DNA of 64,000 nt, taken from NCBI RefSeq assembly GCF_000718135.1, contig NZ_JOEM01000030.1, positions 1 through 64,000 on the forward strand, in the 5' to 3' direction. Position numbers and translations under genes: made by a program. The notes below the pieces were generated by a model. The model ran no database searches. It was not told the origin of the DNA and saw only the letters and a list, made by a program, of their open reading frames with translations. This document shows positions 16,761 through 24,700 of this stretch, piece after piece (the first letter of the stretch is position 1; every line of letters begins with the position of its first letter). This stretch comes from Streptomyces cyaneofuscatus (lineage in GTDB: Bacteria; Actinomycetota; Actinomycetes; Streptomycetales; Streptomycetaceae).

Positions 16761-17396
16761 GTGACCCGCCACCCGCCGCCGTATCTTCCGCAGCCCGGTC
16801 TCCCGTCGTCGTACGAGAGGGGCGTAACCGCCTCCGTGCTGGTCGCCACCACCGCCGAGGTGCTGGCGCACCCGGAGCTGGACGAGGGCATGCTCGCCCC
16901 GTGGGAGCAGCGGCGGCTCGCGCACATCCGGGTGCCGGGCCGGCGCGACGATGTGGTTGCGGCCCGGCTGCTGCTGCGACTGTGCGCCGCCCGGGTCATC
17001 GGCCGGCCGCCGCAGACGGTGTATCCGGCCCAGCGCTGCCCCGGATGCGGGCGGGACGGGCACGGCCGCCCGTATCTGCCCGGCCGCCCCGGACTCGGCG
17101 TCAGCTTCAGTCACGCCGACGGCCTTGCCGCCGCGGCAGTCGGGCCGGGCCCGGTCGGCATCGACGTGGAGCCCCTCGAACGTCGGCCCGGACCCCTGAC
17201 CGTACTGCGCCGGCTGCTGCCGGAGGCCGAGGTGGACGCCGCCGGCGCCGAGCCTGAACCCGGCCCGGCGCTGCTGCGGTTGTGGGTGCGGCGGGAGGCG
17301 CTGTTCAAGGCCGGGCGGGACGACGCCCGGCTGACCGGGTGGACGGATCACCGCCGGGCAGCCGTGGTGGCCCTCGCGAGCGGGGCACCTCGGTGA
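16761..17396 (+). CDS. 4'-phosphopantetheinyl transferase (Sfp/AcpT-like)
   Basis: This enzyme should convert the apo carrier protein to its holo form using CoA. With the GTG start at 16761 the product has 211 residues. It carries the family motifs FSHADGLAAAAV, GPVGIDVEPLERR (metal-binding Asp/Glu) and RLWVRREALFKAGRDDA (WxxREAxxKA). A Cys pair (RCPGCGRDGHGRPY) precedes the substrate loop, as in many Sfp-type enzymes. It starts 10 bp after the carrier-protein stop, so the three plus-strand genes form one operon. A GTG at about 16836 is an alternative start that would drop about 25 poorly conserved residues. A dedicated transferase suggests the carrier is not served by the housekeeping enzyme. 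Confidence 0.92.
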   Translation: MTRHPPPYLPQPGLPSSYERGVTASVLVATTAEVLAHPELDEGMLAPWEQRRLAHIRVPGRRDDVVAARLLLRLCAARVIGRPPQTVYPAQRCPGCGRDGHGRPYLPGRPGLGVSFSHADGLAAAAVGPGPVGIDVEPLERRPGPLTVLRRLLPEAEVDAAGAEPEPGPALLRLWVRREALFKAGRDDARLTGWTDHRRAAVVALASGAPR

Positions 17397-17534
17397 CAGG
17401 CCCGGTGGACAGCGCCCCCGGTCGCAGCCCCTTTGGGCGGGCCCGTCGCGGAAGGGTGAGTGCCCGTTCCAGGTGGAACTCGACGCCGTCGAGCTGCCCG
17501 GCGTCGATAGGTGACCACGCCGCCTGGGCGGTGA

Positions 17535-17672
17535 AGTTGGTGGCATGACGACGGCGTCGTAGTCGGCGAAGACGTCGGCGACCCGGTGAGGGAGCGGTTC
17601 GGCCTGGCGCCGGTAGCCGGTGTCGGGGTAGAGCGTGTCGTTGACACAGGTGAGGAAGAGAGCGACACGCAT
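17535..17672 (-). pseudogene. lutA-like (Fe-S) oxidoreductase remnant
   Basis: The first 19 residues (MRVALFLTCVNDTLYPDTG) are the N-terminus of LutA/YkgE-type CCG-domain proteins, which oxidise L-lactate to pyruvate. They run directly into YRRQAEPLPHRVADVFADYDAVV, which in intact homologues follows NTGYR about 30 residues later. The segment with the first conserved cysteines is therefore deleted, apparently between two copies of a short ACACCGG-like repeat, and the gene ends after AVV. LutB and LutC are absent. In many actinobacteria lutABC follows rhamnulokinase, so this is the broken tail of the rhamnose operon, cut where the biosynthetic cluster begins. Confidence 0.7.
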
Positions 17673-17756
17673 CGCGGTCCTTCGGTTCGGGCGGTAGGGC
17701 TCCGGATGGGCACGGTGTCAGGTTCCGCGCCCATCCGGAGGTTCGGGCGTCCGGTC

Positions 17757-19208
17757 TCAGCCGGAGATCCGCCGGGCAGCGGCATCCCAGGCCGCTCGGT
17801 CGCCGGACGGTTCGTAGCGGTGCAGCGGCTGGCTGTCCGCCACCTGCTGCCGCATCTGGGGGACGTCGCCGACCAGGCCGAGAGCGCGGGCCTGGACGAG
17901 TACGTTGCCCAGGGCGGCCGCTTCCACCGGGCCTGCAACGACGGGCAGGCCGGACGCGTCGGCGGTGAGTTGGCACAGCAGCCTGTTGCGGGCGGCGCCG
18001 CCCACCATGTGGATGACGTCGACGTGGCGGCCGGAGAGCTCCTGTGCCTGCTCGATCGCGCGCCGGTGGGCCAGCGCGAGGGAATCGAGGATGCACCGCG
18101 TGATCTGCCCGCGCGTGACCGGCTCGGGCTGTCCTGTGGCCGAACACGCTTGTGCGATGCGTCGCGGCATCAGGCCCGGTGCGAGAAAGGCCGTGTCGGA
18201 AGCGTCGATCACCGACCGCAGCCCCTTTACCGAGGCGGCCTCCCGCAGCAGTCCCACCACATCGTCATCACCCCAGTCGCGCATGCATTCCTGGAGCAGC
18301 CACAAGCCCATGACGTTGCGCAGGTATCGCACGGTGCCGTCGATACCCGCTTCGTTGGTGAAGTTGGCCAGCCGGCTGGCCTCGGTCAGCACGGGTGCAG
18401 ACAGCTCCAGGCCCACGAGTGACCAGGTGCCGGTACAGATGTAGGCGAAGTGGTCCTTGCGGCCGACGGGCACCGCGGCGACGGCGGAGGCGGTGTCGTG
18501 GGACGCGACCGTGGTGACCGGTACCTGCCGATGCCAGTTCAGTTGCTGGAGCACGTCCGGCAGCAGGGTGCCGGCCCTGTCGCCGGGGGCGCGCAGTGGG
18601 GCGAACAGGGTCAGGTCGATGCCGAGAGGGCGGGCGATGTCCTCGGCCCACGTTCCGGTGCTCGCGTCGAGCAGCTGGGTGGTCGAGGCATTGGTGACTT
18701 CAGTGCCCTGCTCGCCGGTCAGCCAGTAGCTGATCAGGTCAGGGATCAACAGCAGTCTTGAGGCGATCGACGCCTGCGCGGTGCGCTGCGCGGCGACAAG
18801 CTGGTAGAGGGTGTTGAACGGGGCGTGCTGGATACCGGTGCGGGCGTACAACTGCTCGGCGGGGACGGTCTGCCAGACCTGCTCCGGGACGCCATCCGTG
18901 CGCGTGTCGCGGTAGTGGACGGGAGCGGAGAGGAGGTGGCCGTCGGCGTCAAGGAGGCCGTAGTCCACGGCCCAGCTGTCGACGCCCACGCTGTCGACTT
19001 CCCCGGCTGCTTTCAGTCCGTCGAGGACCCCCGTGTAGAGGGAGTGGATGTCCCAGCGCAGGCCTTCGAGCAGACGGACAGGGCGGTTCGCGAACCGGTG
19101 GATCTCGGCGAGGTCGACCCGGCCGGCGGTGACGCGACCGGCGATGACGCGGCCGCTGTTGGCGCCGAGGTCGACGGCGGCGAGGAGTGCGCTGTCGGTT
19201 GCCCTCAT
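17757..19208 (-). CDS. rhaB: L-rhamnulokinase
   Basis: This 483-residue FGGY-family sugar kinase phosphorylates L-rhamnulose to rhamnulose-1-phosphate with ATP. The N-terminal domain begins LLAAVDLGANSGRVIAGRV (phosphate-1 loop), then VDSVGVDSWAVDYGLLDADG and the RhaB-typical QHAPFNTLYQL. The C-terminal domain has the ATP-binding blocks ICTGTWSLVGLELS, YLRNVMGLWLLQECMRDWG and HMVGGAARNRLLCQLTADAS. The length is normal. ATG 19208 overlaps the stop of the aldolase/dehydrogenase gene by 4 bp. It is the last intact gene of the operon transcribed from about 22.6 kb. Regulation is expected through the LacI-type repressor encoded divergently at 22674. Confidence 0.95.
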   Translation of the reverse strand: MRATDSALLAAVDLGANSGRVIAGRVTAGRVDLAEIHRFANRPVRLLEGLRWDIHSLYTGVLDGLKAAGEVDSVGVDSWAVDYGLLDADGHLLSAPVHYRDTRTDGVPEQVWQTVPAEQLYARTGIQHAPFNTLYQLVAAQRTAQASIASRLLLIPDLISYWLTGEQGTEVTNASTTQLLDASTGTWAEDIARPLGIDLTLFAPLRAPGDRAGTLLPDVLQQLNWHRQVPVTTVASHDTASAVAAVPVGRKDHFAYICTGTWSLVGLELSAPVLTEASRLANFTNEAGIDGTVRYLRNVMGLWLLQECMRDWGDDDVVGLLREAASVKGLRSVIDASDTAFLAPGLMPRRIAQACSATGQPEPVTRGQITRCILDSLALAHRRAIEQAQELSGRHVDVIHMVGGAARNRLLCQLTADASGLPVVAGPVEAAALGNVLVQARALGLVGDVPQMRQQVADSQPLHRYEPSGDRAAWDAAARRISG

Positions 19209-21247
19209 CGAAGGAAGGCCGGGGCGACACCCGCGTCGACGGGGATGTGCAGACCGGTGGTGTGGCTGAGGTCGCCCGCGGTGAGGGCGAAGACCGCGTT
19301 CGCCACGTGCTCGGGCAGGACTTCCCGCTTCAGCAGGGTCCGCTGGGCGTAGAACTCGCCGAGCTTGTCCTCCTCGATGCCGTAGGTGGCTGCCCGCTGG
19401 GCACCCCACCCGCCGGCGAATATCCCCGAACCACGCACCACGCCGTCGGGGTTGACTCCGTTGACGCGGATGCCGTGCTGGCCGAGCTCGGCCGCGAGAA
19501 GGCGCACCTGGTGGGCCTGATCTGCCTTGGTGGCGGAGTAGGCGATGTTGTTCGGGCCGGCGAAGACGGCGTTCTTCGAGACGATGTAGACGATGTCGCC
19601 GCCGAGGCCCTGCTCGATCATGAGCCGGGCGGCTTCGCGGGATACGAGGAAGGAGCCGCGGGCCATGATGTCGTGCTGCAGGTCCCAGTCCTTCGCGGTG
19701 GTCTCCAGCAGGGGCTTGGAGATGGAGATGCCGGCGTTGTTGACGACCAGGTCGACGCCTCCGAACGCGAGGACGGCCTCGCGGAACGCGGCGGTGATCT
19801 CTTCCTCGTCCGTGACGTTCATGGTGACGGCAACCGCCCGGTCCGGTCCGCCGAGTTCGTCCGCTACCGCTTCGGCGCTGTCCGTGTCGAGGTCCGCGAC
19901 GATGACACAGGCGCCTTCGGCGGCGAGCCGGTGCGCGATCGCCTTCCCGATGCCGCTTCCGGCTCCGGTCACCAGGGCGACCCGGGTGGCGAGGGGCTTG
20001 GGCGGGGGCATGCGCCGCAGTTTGGCCTCCTCCAGCTCCCAGTACTCGATGCGGAACTTCTCGGACTCCTCGATCGGGGTGTAGGCGGAAACGGCCTCGG
20101 CGCCGCGCATCACGTTGATCGCGTTGACGTAGAACTCTCCGGCTACCCGGCTGGTCTGCTTGTCCTTGCCGAAGGAGAACATCCCCACCCCGGGCACGAG
20201 GACGATCGCCGGGTCGGCTCCGCGCATCGCGGGCGAGTCGGCGGTCGCGTGCCGCTGGTAGTAGGCCGCGTACTGCTCGCGGTAGGCCGCGTGGAGCTCC
20301 TTGAGCCGCCGTACGGTCGTGTCCAGCGGTGCGGTGGGCGGCAGGTCCAGGACCAGAGGGGCGACCTTGGTGCGCAGGAAGTGGTCGGGACACGAGGTGC
20401 CGAGAGCGGCGAGTCGGGGGTGCTCGGCGCGTGACACGAAGTTGAGGACGACCTCGCTGTCAGTGAAGTGTCCGACCTGAGGACGGTCCTGCGAGGCCAG
20501 GGCCCGGATGTGAGGGGCCAGGGCAGCAGCCCGCTCGTGGCGTTCCCTGACGGGGAGCGGCTCGTAGCCGTCGATCACCGGCCCGAAGGGCTCGGGTCGG
20601 CCACGGTCGGCGAGGAAGGCTTCGGCGGTGCGGATGATGCGCAGGGAGTTGTTCTCGCACTCTTCAGAGGTGTCGCCCCAGGCGGTGATGCCATGGCCGC
20701 CGAGAACGCAGCCGATCGACTGCGGGTTCGCCGCCTTGACTGCGGCGATGTCCATCCCGAGCTGGAAGCCGGGGCGGCGCCACGGCACCCAGACCACGCT
20801 GTCGCCGAAGCACTCGGCTGTCAGCTTCTCCCCGTCGGCAGCACAGGCGAGTGCGATGCCGGAGTCGGGGTGGAGGTGGTCGACGTGGGCCGCCTCCACC
20901 AGGCCGTGCATGGCGGTGTCGATGGAGGGGGCGGCGCCGGCCTTGCCGAAGGTGCAGTGGTCGAAAGCGGCAACCATCTCGTCCTCGCGGTCAACGCCCG
21001 GATAGACGTCCTTCAGAGCGCGAAGCCGGTCGAGCCGGAGCACGGCGAGACCGTCTTCGGTCAGCGTTCCCAGGTCGCCGCCCGATCCCTTGACCCACAG
21101 CAGCTCGACCTCTGCACCGGTGACGGGATCAGCCCCGGCTCCCTTTGCCGACGTGTTCCCGCCGGCGTAGTTCGTGTTGCGGGCATCGGAGCCGAGGCGG
21201 TGCGAACGCTTCAGCAGATCGGAGGCGGGGCGGCGGACGGAAGACAT
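19205..21247 (-). CDS. bifunctional rhamnulose-1-P aldolase / L-lactaldehyde dehydrogenase
   Basis: This is a two-domain enzyme of about 680 residues (RhaD/RhaEW type). Residues 1-400 are a class II aldolase/adducin domain: GGNTSAKGAGADPVTGAEVE, LWVKGSGGDLGTL, zinc-binding HVDHLHPDSGIALAC and GCVLGGHGITAWG. From about 420 an SDR domain follows: ALVTGAGSGIGKAIAHRLAA, VVNNAGISISKPLL, YSATKADQAHQVRLLAAELG. The aldolase splits rhamnulose-1-phosphate into DHAP and L-lactaldehyde, and the SDR domain oxidises lactaldehyde to L-lactate. Two in-frame ATGs lie six bases apart; the second (21247) is better spaced from AGAAGG. Lactate oxidation was probably the job of the lutA-like gene that is now a remnant at 17.6 kb. 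Confidence 0.94.
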   Translation of the reverse strand: MSSVRRPASDLLKRSHRLGSDARNTNYAGGNTSAKGAGADPVTGAEVELLWVKGSGGDLGTLTEDGLAVLRLDRLRALKDVYPGVDREDEMVAAFDHCTFGKAGAAPSIDTAMHGLVEAAHVDHLHPDSGIALACAADGEKLTAECFGDSVVWVPWRRPGFQLGMDIAAVKAANPQSIGCVLGGHGITAWGDTSEECENNSLRIIRTAEAFLADRGRPEPFGPVIDGYEPLPVRERHERAAALAPHIRALASQDRPQVGHFTDSEVVLNFVSRAEHPRLAALGTSCPDHFLRTKVAPLVLDLPPTAPLDTTVRRLKELHAAYREQYAAYYQRHATADSPAMRGADPAIVLVPGVGMFSFGKDKQTSRVAGEFYVNAINVMRGAEAVSAYTPIEESEKFRIEYWELEEAKLRRMPPPKPLATRVALVTGAGSGIGKAIAHRLAAEGACVIVADLDTDSAEAVADELGGPDRAVAVTMNVTDEEEITAAFREAVLAFGGVDLVVNNAGISISKPLLETTAKDWDLQHDIMARGSFLVSREAARLMIEQGLGGDIVYIVSKNAVFAGPNNIAYSATKADQAHQVRLLAAELGQHGIRVNGVNPDGVVRGSGIFAGGWGAQRAATYGIEEDKLGEFYAQRTLLKREVLPEHVANAVFALTAGDLSHTTGLHIPVDAGVAPAFLR

Positions 21248-21337
21248 GAGCATCCTTCTGGAACGGGCGGGAGGGCGGGGCGGCAGGTGAGGAGCCGCGA
21301 TGGGCCGGAATGAACGCCGGCGCGCGAGGGCGTGGGG

Positions 21338-22507
21338 TCAGGCACCCCAGCCGGCCTGCTCGCCACCGACTCGCTCGGCGGCGGTCTTCTCGGACCAGCC
21401 GGATGCGGCGTACGCGGCGACGGGATCGGCGTTCAGGCCCGCCTCCTCGCGTACCTCACGCAGGAGCGGGCGTACATCGGTGGCGTAGGCGTCCATCAGG
21501 ACGGCGTTGGCGGCGAGCACGTCTCCGGTCCGCTGAGCGGATGCGAGAGCGTCGTGGTCGACCAGGAGAGCCTTGGCCGTTGCCTCCTGCACGTTCATCA
21601 CCGAGCGGATGACCGCTGGGACTTTCGCCTCGATGTTGTGGCACTGGTCGAGCATGAACGCAATCCCGGTCTCCGCCGCCAGTCCCCCGCCCCGGATCAC
21701 CTCGTACATGATCCGGAAGAGCTGGAAGGGATCGGCGGCCCCGGCCATCAGGTCGTCGTCGGCGTAGAAGCGCGAGTTGAAGTCGAAGCCCCCGAGCCGC
21801 CCCTCGCGCAGCAACAGGGCCACGATGAACTCGATGTTCGTGCCCGGTGCGTGGTGCCCGGTGTCGACGACCACTTGCGCTTTCGGGCCCAGCTTGAGGC
21901 AGTGGGCGTACGCGGTGCCCCAGTCCGGGACATCGGTGGTGTAGAACGCCGGCTCGAAGAACTTGTACTCCAGCAGGATCCGCTGATCCTCGCCGAGGCG
22001 CGCGTACACCGTGGCGAGGGACTCGGCCAGCCGCTCCTGCCGGGCGGAGACATCGTCCTGACCGGGGTAGTTGGTGCCGTCGGCGAACCAGAGCTTGAGG
22101 TCCGGCGAGCCGGTCGCGTCCATGATGTCGACGCACGCCAGCAGGTGGTCCACGGCGCGGCGTCGCACGGGCGCATCCGGGTGGCAGACGCTGCCCAGCT
22201 TGTAGGCATCGTCCTGGAAGGTGTTGGCGTTGATGGCACCGAGCCCCAGGCCATGGTCTTCGGCGTACGCGGCCAAGGCCGCGTAGTCCTCGACCTCATC
22301 CCAGGGGATGTGCAGCGAGACCTTGGGCGCGACACCGGTGAACTCGTGCACCTTCGCCGCATCCTCCAGCTTCTCCCACGGCGTGCGCGGAACGCCGGGC
22401 TGGGCGAACACCTTGAAGCGGGTCCCGGAGTTCCCATAGCCCCAGGAGGGTGTCTCAATGGTCTGGGCCCTGAGCGTGGCCTTTACGGCCTCCCGCACGA
22501 CAGTCAT
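21338..22507 (-). CDS. rhaI: L-rhamnose isomerase (actinobacterial RhaI type)
   Basis: This 389-residue TIM-barrel isomerase converts L-rhamnose to L-rhamnulose. Metal-binding and catalytic blocks are visible: VSLHIPWDEVEDYAALAAYA, GLGAINANTFQDDAYKLGSV, LLEYKFFEPAFYTTDVPDWG, VVVDTGHHAPGTNIEF and GGFDFNSRFYADDDLM (His, Glu and Asp ligands of the Mn sites). I chose ATG 22507 because GAGG lies seven bases upstream. The frame also has an ATG at about 22558, but that codon lies inside the LacI-type operator near the predicted transcription start. It is the first gene of the rhamnose operon, followed by aldolase/dehydrogenase and kinase. Confidence 0.94.
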   Translation of the reverse strand: MTVVREAVKATLRAQTIETPSWGYGNSGTRFKVFAQPGVPRTPWEKLEDAAKVHEFTGVAPKVSLHIPWDEVEDYAALAAYAEDHGLGLGAINANTFQDDAYKLGSVCHPDAPVRRRAVDHLLACVDIMDATGSPDLKLWFADGTNYPGQDDVSARQERLAESLATVYARLGEDQRILLEYKFFEPAFYTTDVPDWGTAYAHCLKLGPKAQVVVDTGHHAPGTNIEFIVALLLREGRLGGFDFNSRFYADDDLMAGAADPFQLFRIMYEVIRGGGLAAETGIAFMLDQCHNIEAKVPAVIRSVMNVQEATAKALLVDHDALASAQRTGDVLAANAVLMDAYATDVRPLLREVREEAGLNADPVAAYAASGWSEKTAAERVGGEQAGWGA

Positions 22508-22548
22508 GGTCAACCTCGGAACCTGGGGCGCCGCGTCGACGCCGTTGA

Positions 22549-22627
22549 TGAATCGTTTCATAAGTAAGAAAGCACTTGCGGCGAGGCCCGTCAAGAGGAT
22601 GCGGTTGACAATTAATGAAAGGATTCA
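22549..22627. promoter_or_regulatory. divergent rhamnose promoter with two LacI-type operators
   Basis: Operator 1 is TGAATCGTTTCA (22549-22560). Operator 2, TGAAAGGATTCA (22616-22627), reads TGAATCCTTTCA on the other strand, 11 of 12 identical. They lie between rhaI and its LacI gene, 67 bp apart. For the regulator, TTGACA (22605-22610) is a good -35, and operator 2 fills the -35/-10 interval. For rhaI, TTGACG on the minus strand (about 22587-22592) is a plausible -35 and operator 1 lies just past the expected start point. The arrangement predicts repression of both directions and autoregulation. Confidence 0.7.
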
Positions 22628-22673
22628 ACACATACGGCTGCGCCGACTAGGATGGCGTTCGCTCAGATCGAAG

Positions 22674-23702
22674 ATGAACGGATGGCCGGCTGTGGTGGGG
22701 ATCAAGGAGGTAGCACGCGAAGCAGGAGTATCCGTGGGCACGGTGTCCAACGTCCTGAACCGGCCGGACCAGGTGTCCGAGCAGACGCGTGCACGTGTGC
22801 AGGCGGCCATCGAGATCCTCGGGTACGTCCGGAGCGAATCGGCACGTCAACTCCGCGCGGGACGAAGCCGCATGCTGGGCTTGCTCGTGACGGACACCGG
22901 CAACCCCTTCTTCGCCGCCCTGGCACGGGGTACGGAAGAGGCGGCGGACCGGGCCGGGCTCGGGGTGATGGTCTGCAACAGTGCCGAGAGCCCGTCCGCC
23001 GAGCAGGCCTACCTGTCGCTCTTCGCCGAGCAGCGGATGCGCGGCGTGCTGCTGGCGCCCGTCGACTCGCACGGGGCACCCTGGCACGTGCTGAGCCGCC
23101 AGAACATCCCCTGCGTCGTCGTCGACCGGGCGGTCGGCGAGGATGAGGTGTGCTCGGTGGCCGCCGACGACGTTCTTGGCGGACTGCTGGCAGGCCGGCA
23201 CCTTCTGAAGGCCGGACACCGCCGCATCGCCTACGTGGGCGGCCCCGAGCAGCTGCGGCAGGTCCGTGACCGGCGGGACGGCCTCCTGCGTGCTGTGCAC
23301 GAAGCCGGCATGAGCGCCGACACCGTCGTCGATGTGCCGGTGCACCGGCACGACGTACGAAGCGGCCGGGACGCAGGTCACCGCCTCATCGGCCTGAGCC
23401 CGCGGCCGAGCGCTGTCTTCTGCGCGAACGATCTGCTTGCGCTGGGCATCATGCAGACCGTCTTCGACGCAGGAGTGCGGGTGCCGGATGATCTCGCGGT
23501 CATCGGGTACGACGACATCGAATTCGCCGAAGCCTGTCTCATCCCGCTGACCTCCGTCCGCCACCCTGCTGCCGAGATCGGCCGTCTGGCCGCCGAGCTC
23601 CTCCTGAAGGAACTCGACCCGGCACCGGAGGGCCACCGGCACGAGAGCATCGTGCTCCAGCCGGAGCTCGTAGTACGTCGCTCCACCGTTCCCAGGGCCT
23701 GA
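22674..23702 (+). CDS. LacI-family repressor of rhamnose genes
   Basis: This 342-residue repressor has the HTH at its N-terminus (VVGIKEVAREAGVSVGTVSN then VLNRPDQVSEQTRARVQAAI), the hinge helix (SESARQLRAGRSR), and a periplasmic-binding-protein-like sensor (LGLLVTDTGNPFFAALARGT, VVVDRAVGEDEVCSVAADDV, HRRIAYVGGPEQLRQVRDRR, AVFCANDLLALGIMQ, LAVIGYDDIEFAEACLIPLT). ATG 22674 adds seven residues before the usual MGIKEVA-like start; GTG 22695 is an alternative. It is divergent from rhaI and sits next to two matching operators, so it should respond to rhamnose or a catabolite such as rhamnulose-1-phosphate. Confidence 0.93.
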   Translation: MNGWPAVVGIKEVAREAGVSVGTVSNVLNRPDQVSEQTRARVQAAIEILGYVRSESARQLRAGRSRMLGLLVTDTGNPFFAALARGTEEAADRAGLGVMVCNSAESPSAEQAYLSLFAEQRMRGVLLAPVDSHGAPWHVLSRQNIPCVVVDRAVGEDEVCSVAADDVLGGLLAGRHLLKAGHRRIAYVGGPEQLRQVRDRRDGLLRAVHEAGMSADTVVDVPVHRHDVRSGRDAGHRLIGLSPRPSAVFCANDLLALGIMQTVFDAGVRVPDDLAVIGYDDIEFAEACLIPLTSVRHPAAEIGRLAAELLLKELDPAPEGHRHESIVLQPELVVRRSTVPRA

Positions 23703-23749
23703 GCGCCCCTAACTGTGGATGGTCGTAGCGGGGGCTCGAGTCCGTGCGC

Positions 23750-23781
23750 GGTACCGAGCCACCGCCTTCTGGCTCGGTACC
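23750..23781. terminator. bidirectional terminator hairpin
   Basis: GGTACCGAGCCA pairs perfectly with TGGCTCGGTACC over an 8-base loop. It lies between the convergent LacI gene and the last gene of the aromatic operon and separates the two regulons. Confidence 0.8.
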
Positions 23782-23800
23782 GGCCCGACCGCATGGCGGC

Positions 23801-24664
23801 TCAGCTGCGGCGGTCTCCCGGCCGGGAGGCGTAGGAGGTGGCCTGGGAGCCGTCGACGGACACCTCAAGCCGTCCGATCCTCTCGATCTCCACGACGACG
23901 CGATCCCCGTGGGCGAGCGGGCCGACCCCGGCCGGGGTGCCCGTCGCGATCACGTCGCCCGGGTACAGAGTCATCACCGAGGAGGCGTAGGCGATCAGTT
24001 CACGGACTCCGAATATGAGGTCGGCGGTGTTGGTGCGCTGCCGGGTCTCCCCCGCCACGTCGCAGCGCAGATCGAGCCGGCCGGGATCGGGAATGCCGTC
24101 GGCGGTGACCACCCACGGTCCGATGGGGGTGAAGGTGTCGAAGGACTTGCGGGTGGACCGGTCCTCACCGGACCTGACGGTGATGTCGAGCAGGCAGGTG
24201 TAGCCGAAGACGTGGTCCAGCGCGTCCTCGGCGCTCACTCGCGACGCGGTGCGGCCGATGACGACGCCCAGCTCGCCTTCCTGGTCGGTGCGCTGGTCGG
24301 AGTAGGGCAGGACGATGGCCTGACCGGGGCCGATCACCGATGAGTTGGCTTTCAGGAAGACGCCCAGGTCGGCGATGGACGTGGGGTAGTCCATCTCGGC
24401 CTTGTGATCGAGGTAGTTGACCGGGGCACCGATGATCTTTCCGGGGCGGGGCAGTGGCGCTTCGAGCGTCACCTCCGACAGCGGCGCCCGGCGGCCGCGT
24501 GACGGCACCAGTACCGGACCGGTTCCCTCGGCAAGCGTCTCGATGTAGTGGTGGAGTGCACCGGCCGCGCCGGTGGAGGGAGAACCGACCTGGTCGGTCA
24601 CGTCGATGATCGTGTCGCCGTCGACGACGCCGAGCCGTCCCTGGTTGAAAAGGGCCAGACGCAT
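23801..24664 (-). CDS. FAH-family hydrolase (fumarylpyruvate-hydrolase-like)
   Basis: This 287-residue fumarylacetoacetate-hydrolase-fold protein shows PRPGKIIGAPVNYLDHKAEM, the metal ligands of QEGELGVVIGRTASRVSAED (ExE), CLLDITVRSGEDRSTRKSFD and SFDTFTPIGPWVVTAD, and the closing block YPGDVIATGTPAGVGPLAHG. Enzymes of this fold cleave C-C bonds of acylpyruvates or act as decarboxylases/hydratases of ring-fission products. It is the last gene of the operon, next to a gentisate-dioxygenase-like cupin, so fumarylpyruvate (or maleylpyruvate) is the likeliest substrate. Two further FAH paralogues in the same operon must act on other intermediates. Confidence 0.88.
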   Translation of the reverse strand: MRLALFNQGRLGVVDGDTIIDVTDQVGSPSTGAAGALHHYIETLAEGTGPVLVPSRGRRAPLSEVTLEAPLPRPGKIIGAPVNYLDHKAEMDYPTSIADLGVFLKANSSVIGPGQAIVLPYSDQRTDQEGELGVVIGRTASRVSAEDALDHVFGYTCLLDITVRSGEDRSTRKSFDTFTPIGPWVVTADGIPDPGRLDLRCDVAGETRQRTNTADLIFGVRELIAYASSVMTLYPGDVIATGTPAGVGPLAHGDRVVVEIERIGRLEVSVDGSQATSYASRPGDRRS

Positions 24665-24700
24665 CGTGGCCTCCTTGGGGGTGTCAGAGGGGTGGGGTGG

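Noticed and set aside
17757..20393. 878-codon minus-strand frame that continues upstream of rhaB
   Set aside because: The part upstream of 19208 is out of frame with the aldolase/dehydrogenase gene. Rhamnulokinase starts at ATG 19208, which overlaps the upstream stop by 4 bp.
22508..22594. Upstream start codons for L-rhamnose isomerase (ATG at about 22558)
   Set aside because: They lie in the LacI-type operator around the predicted transcription start, and the family N-terminus fits ATG 22507.
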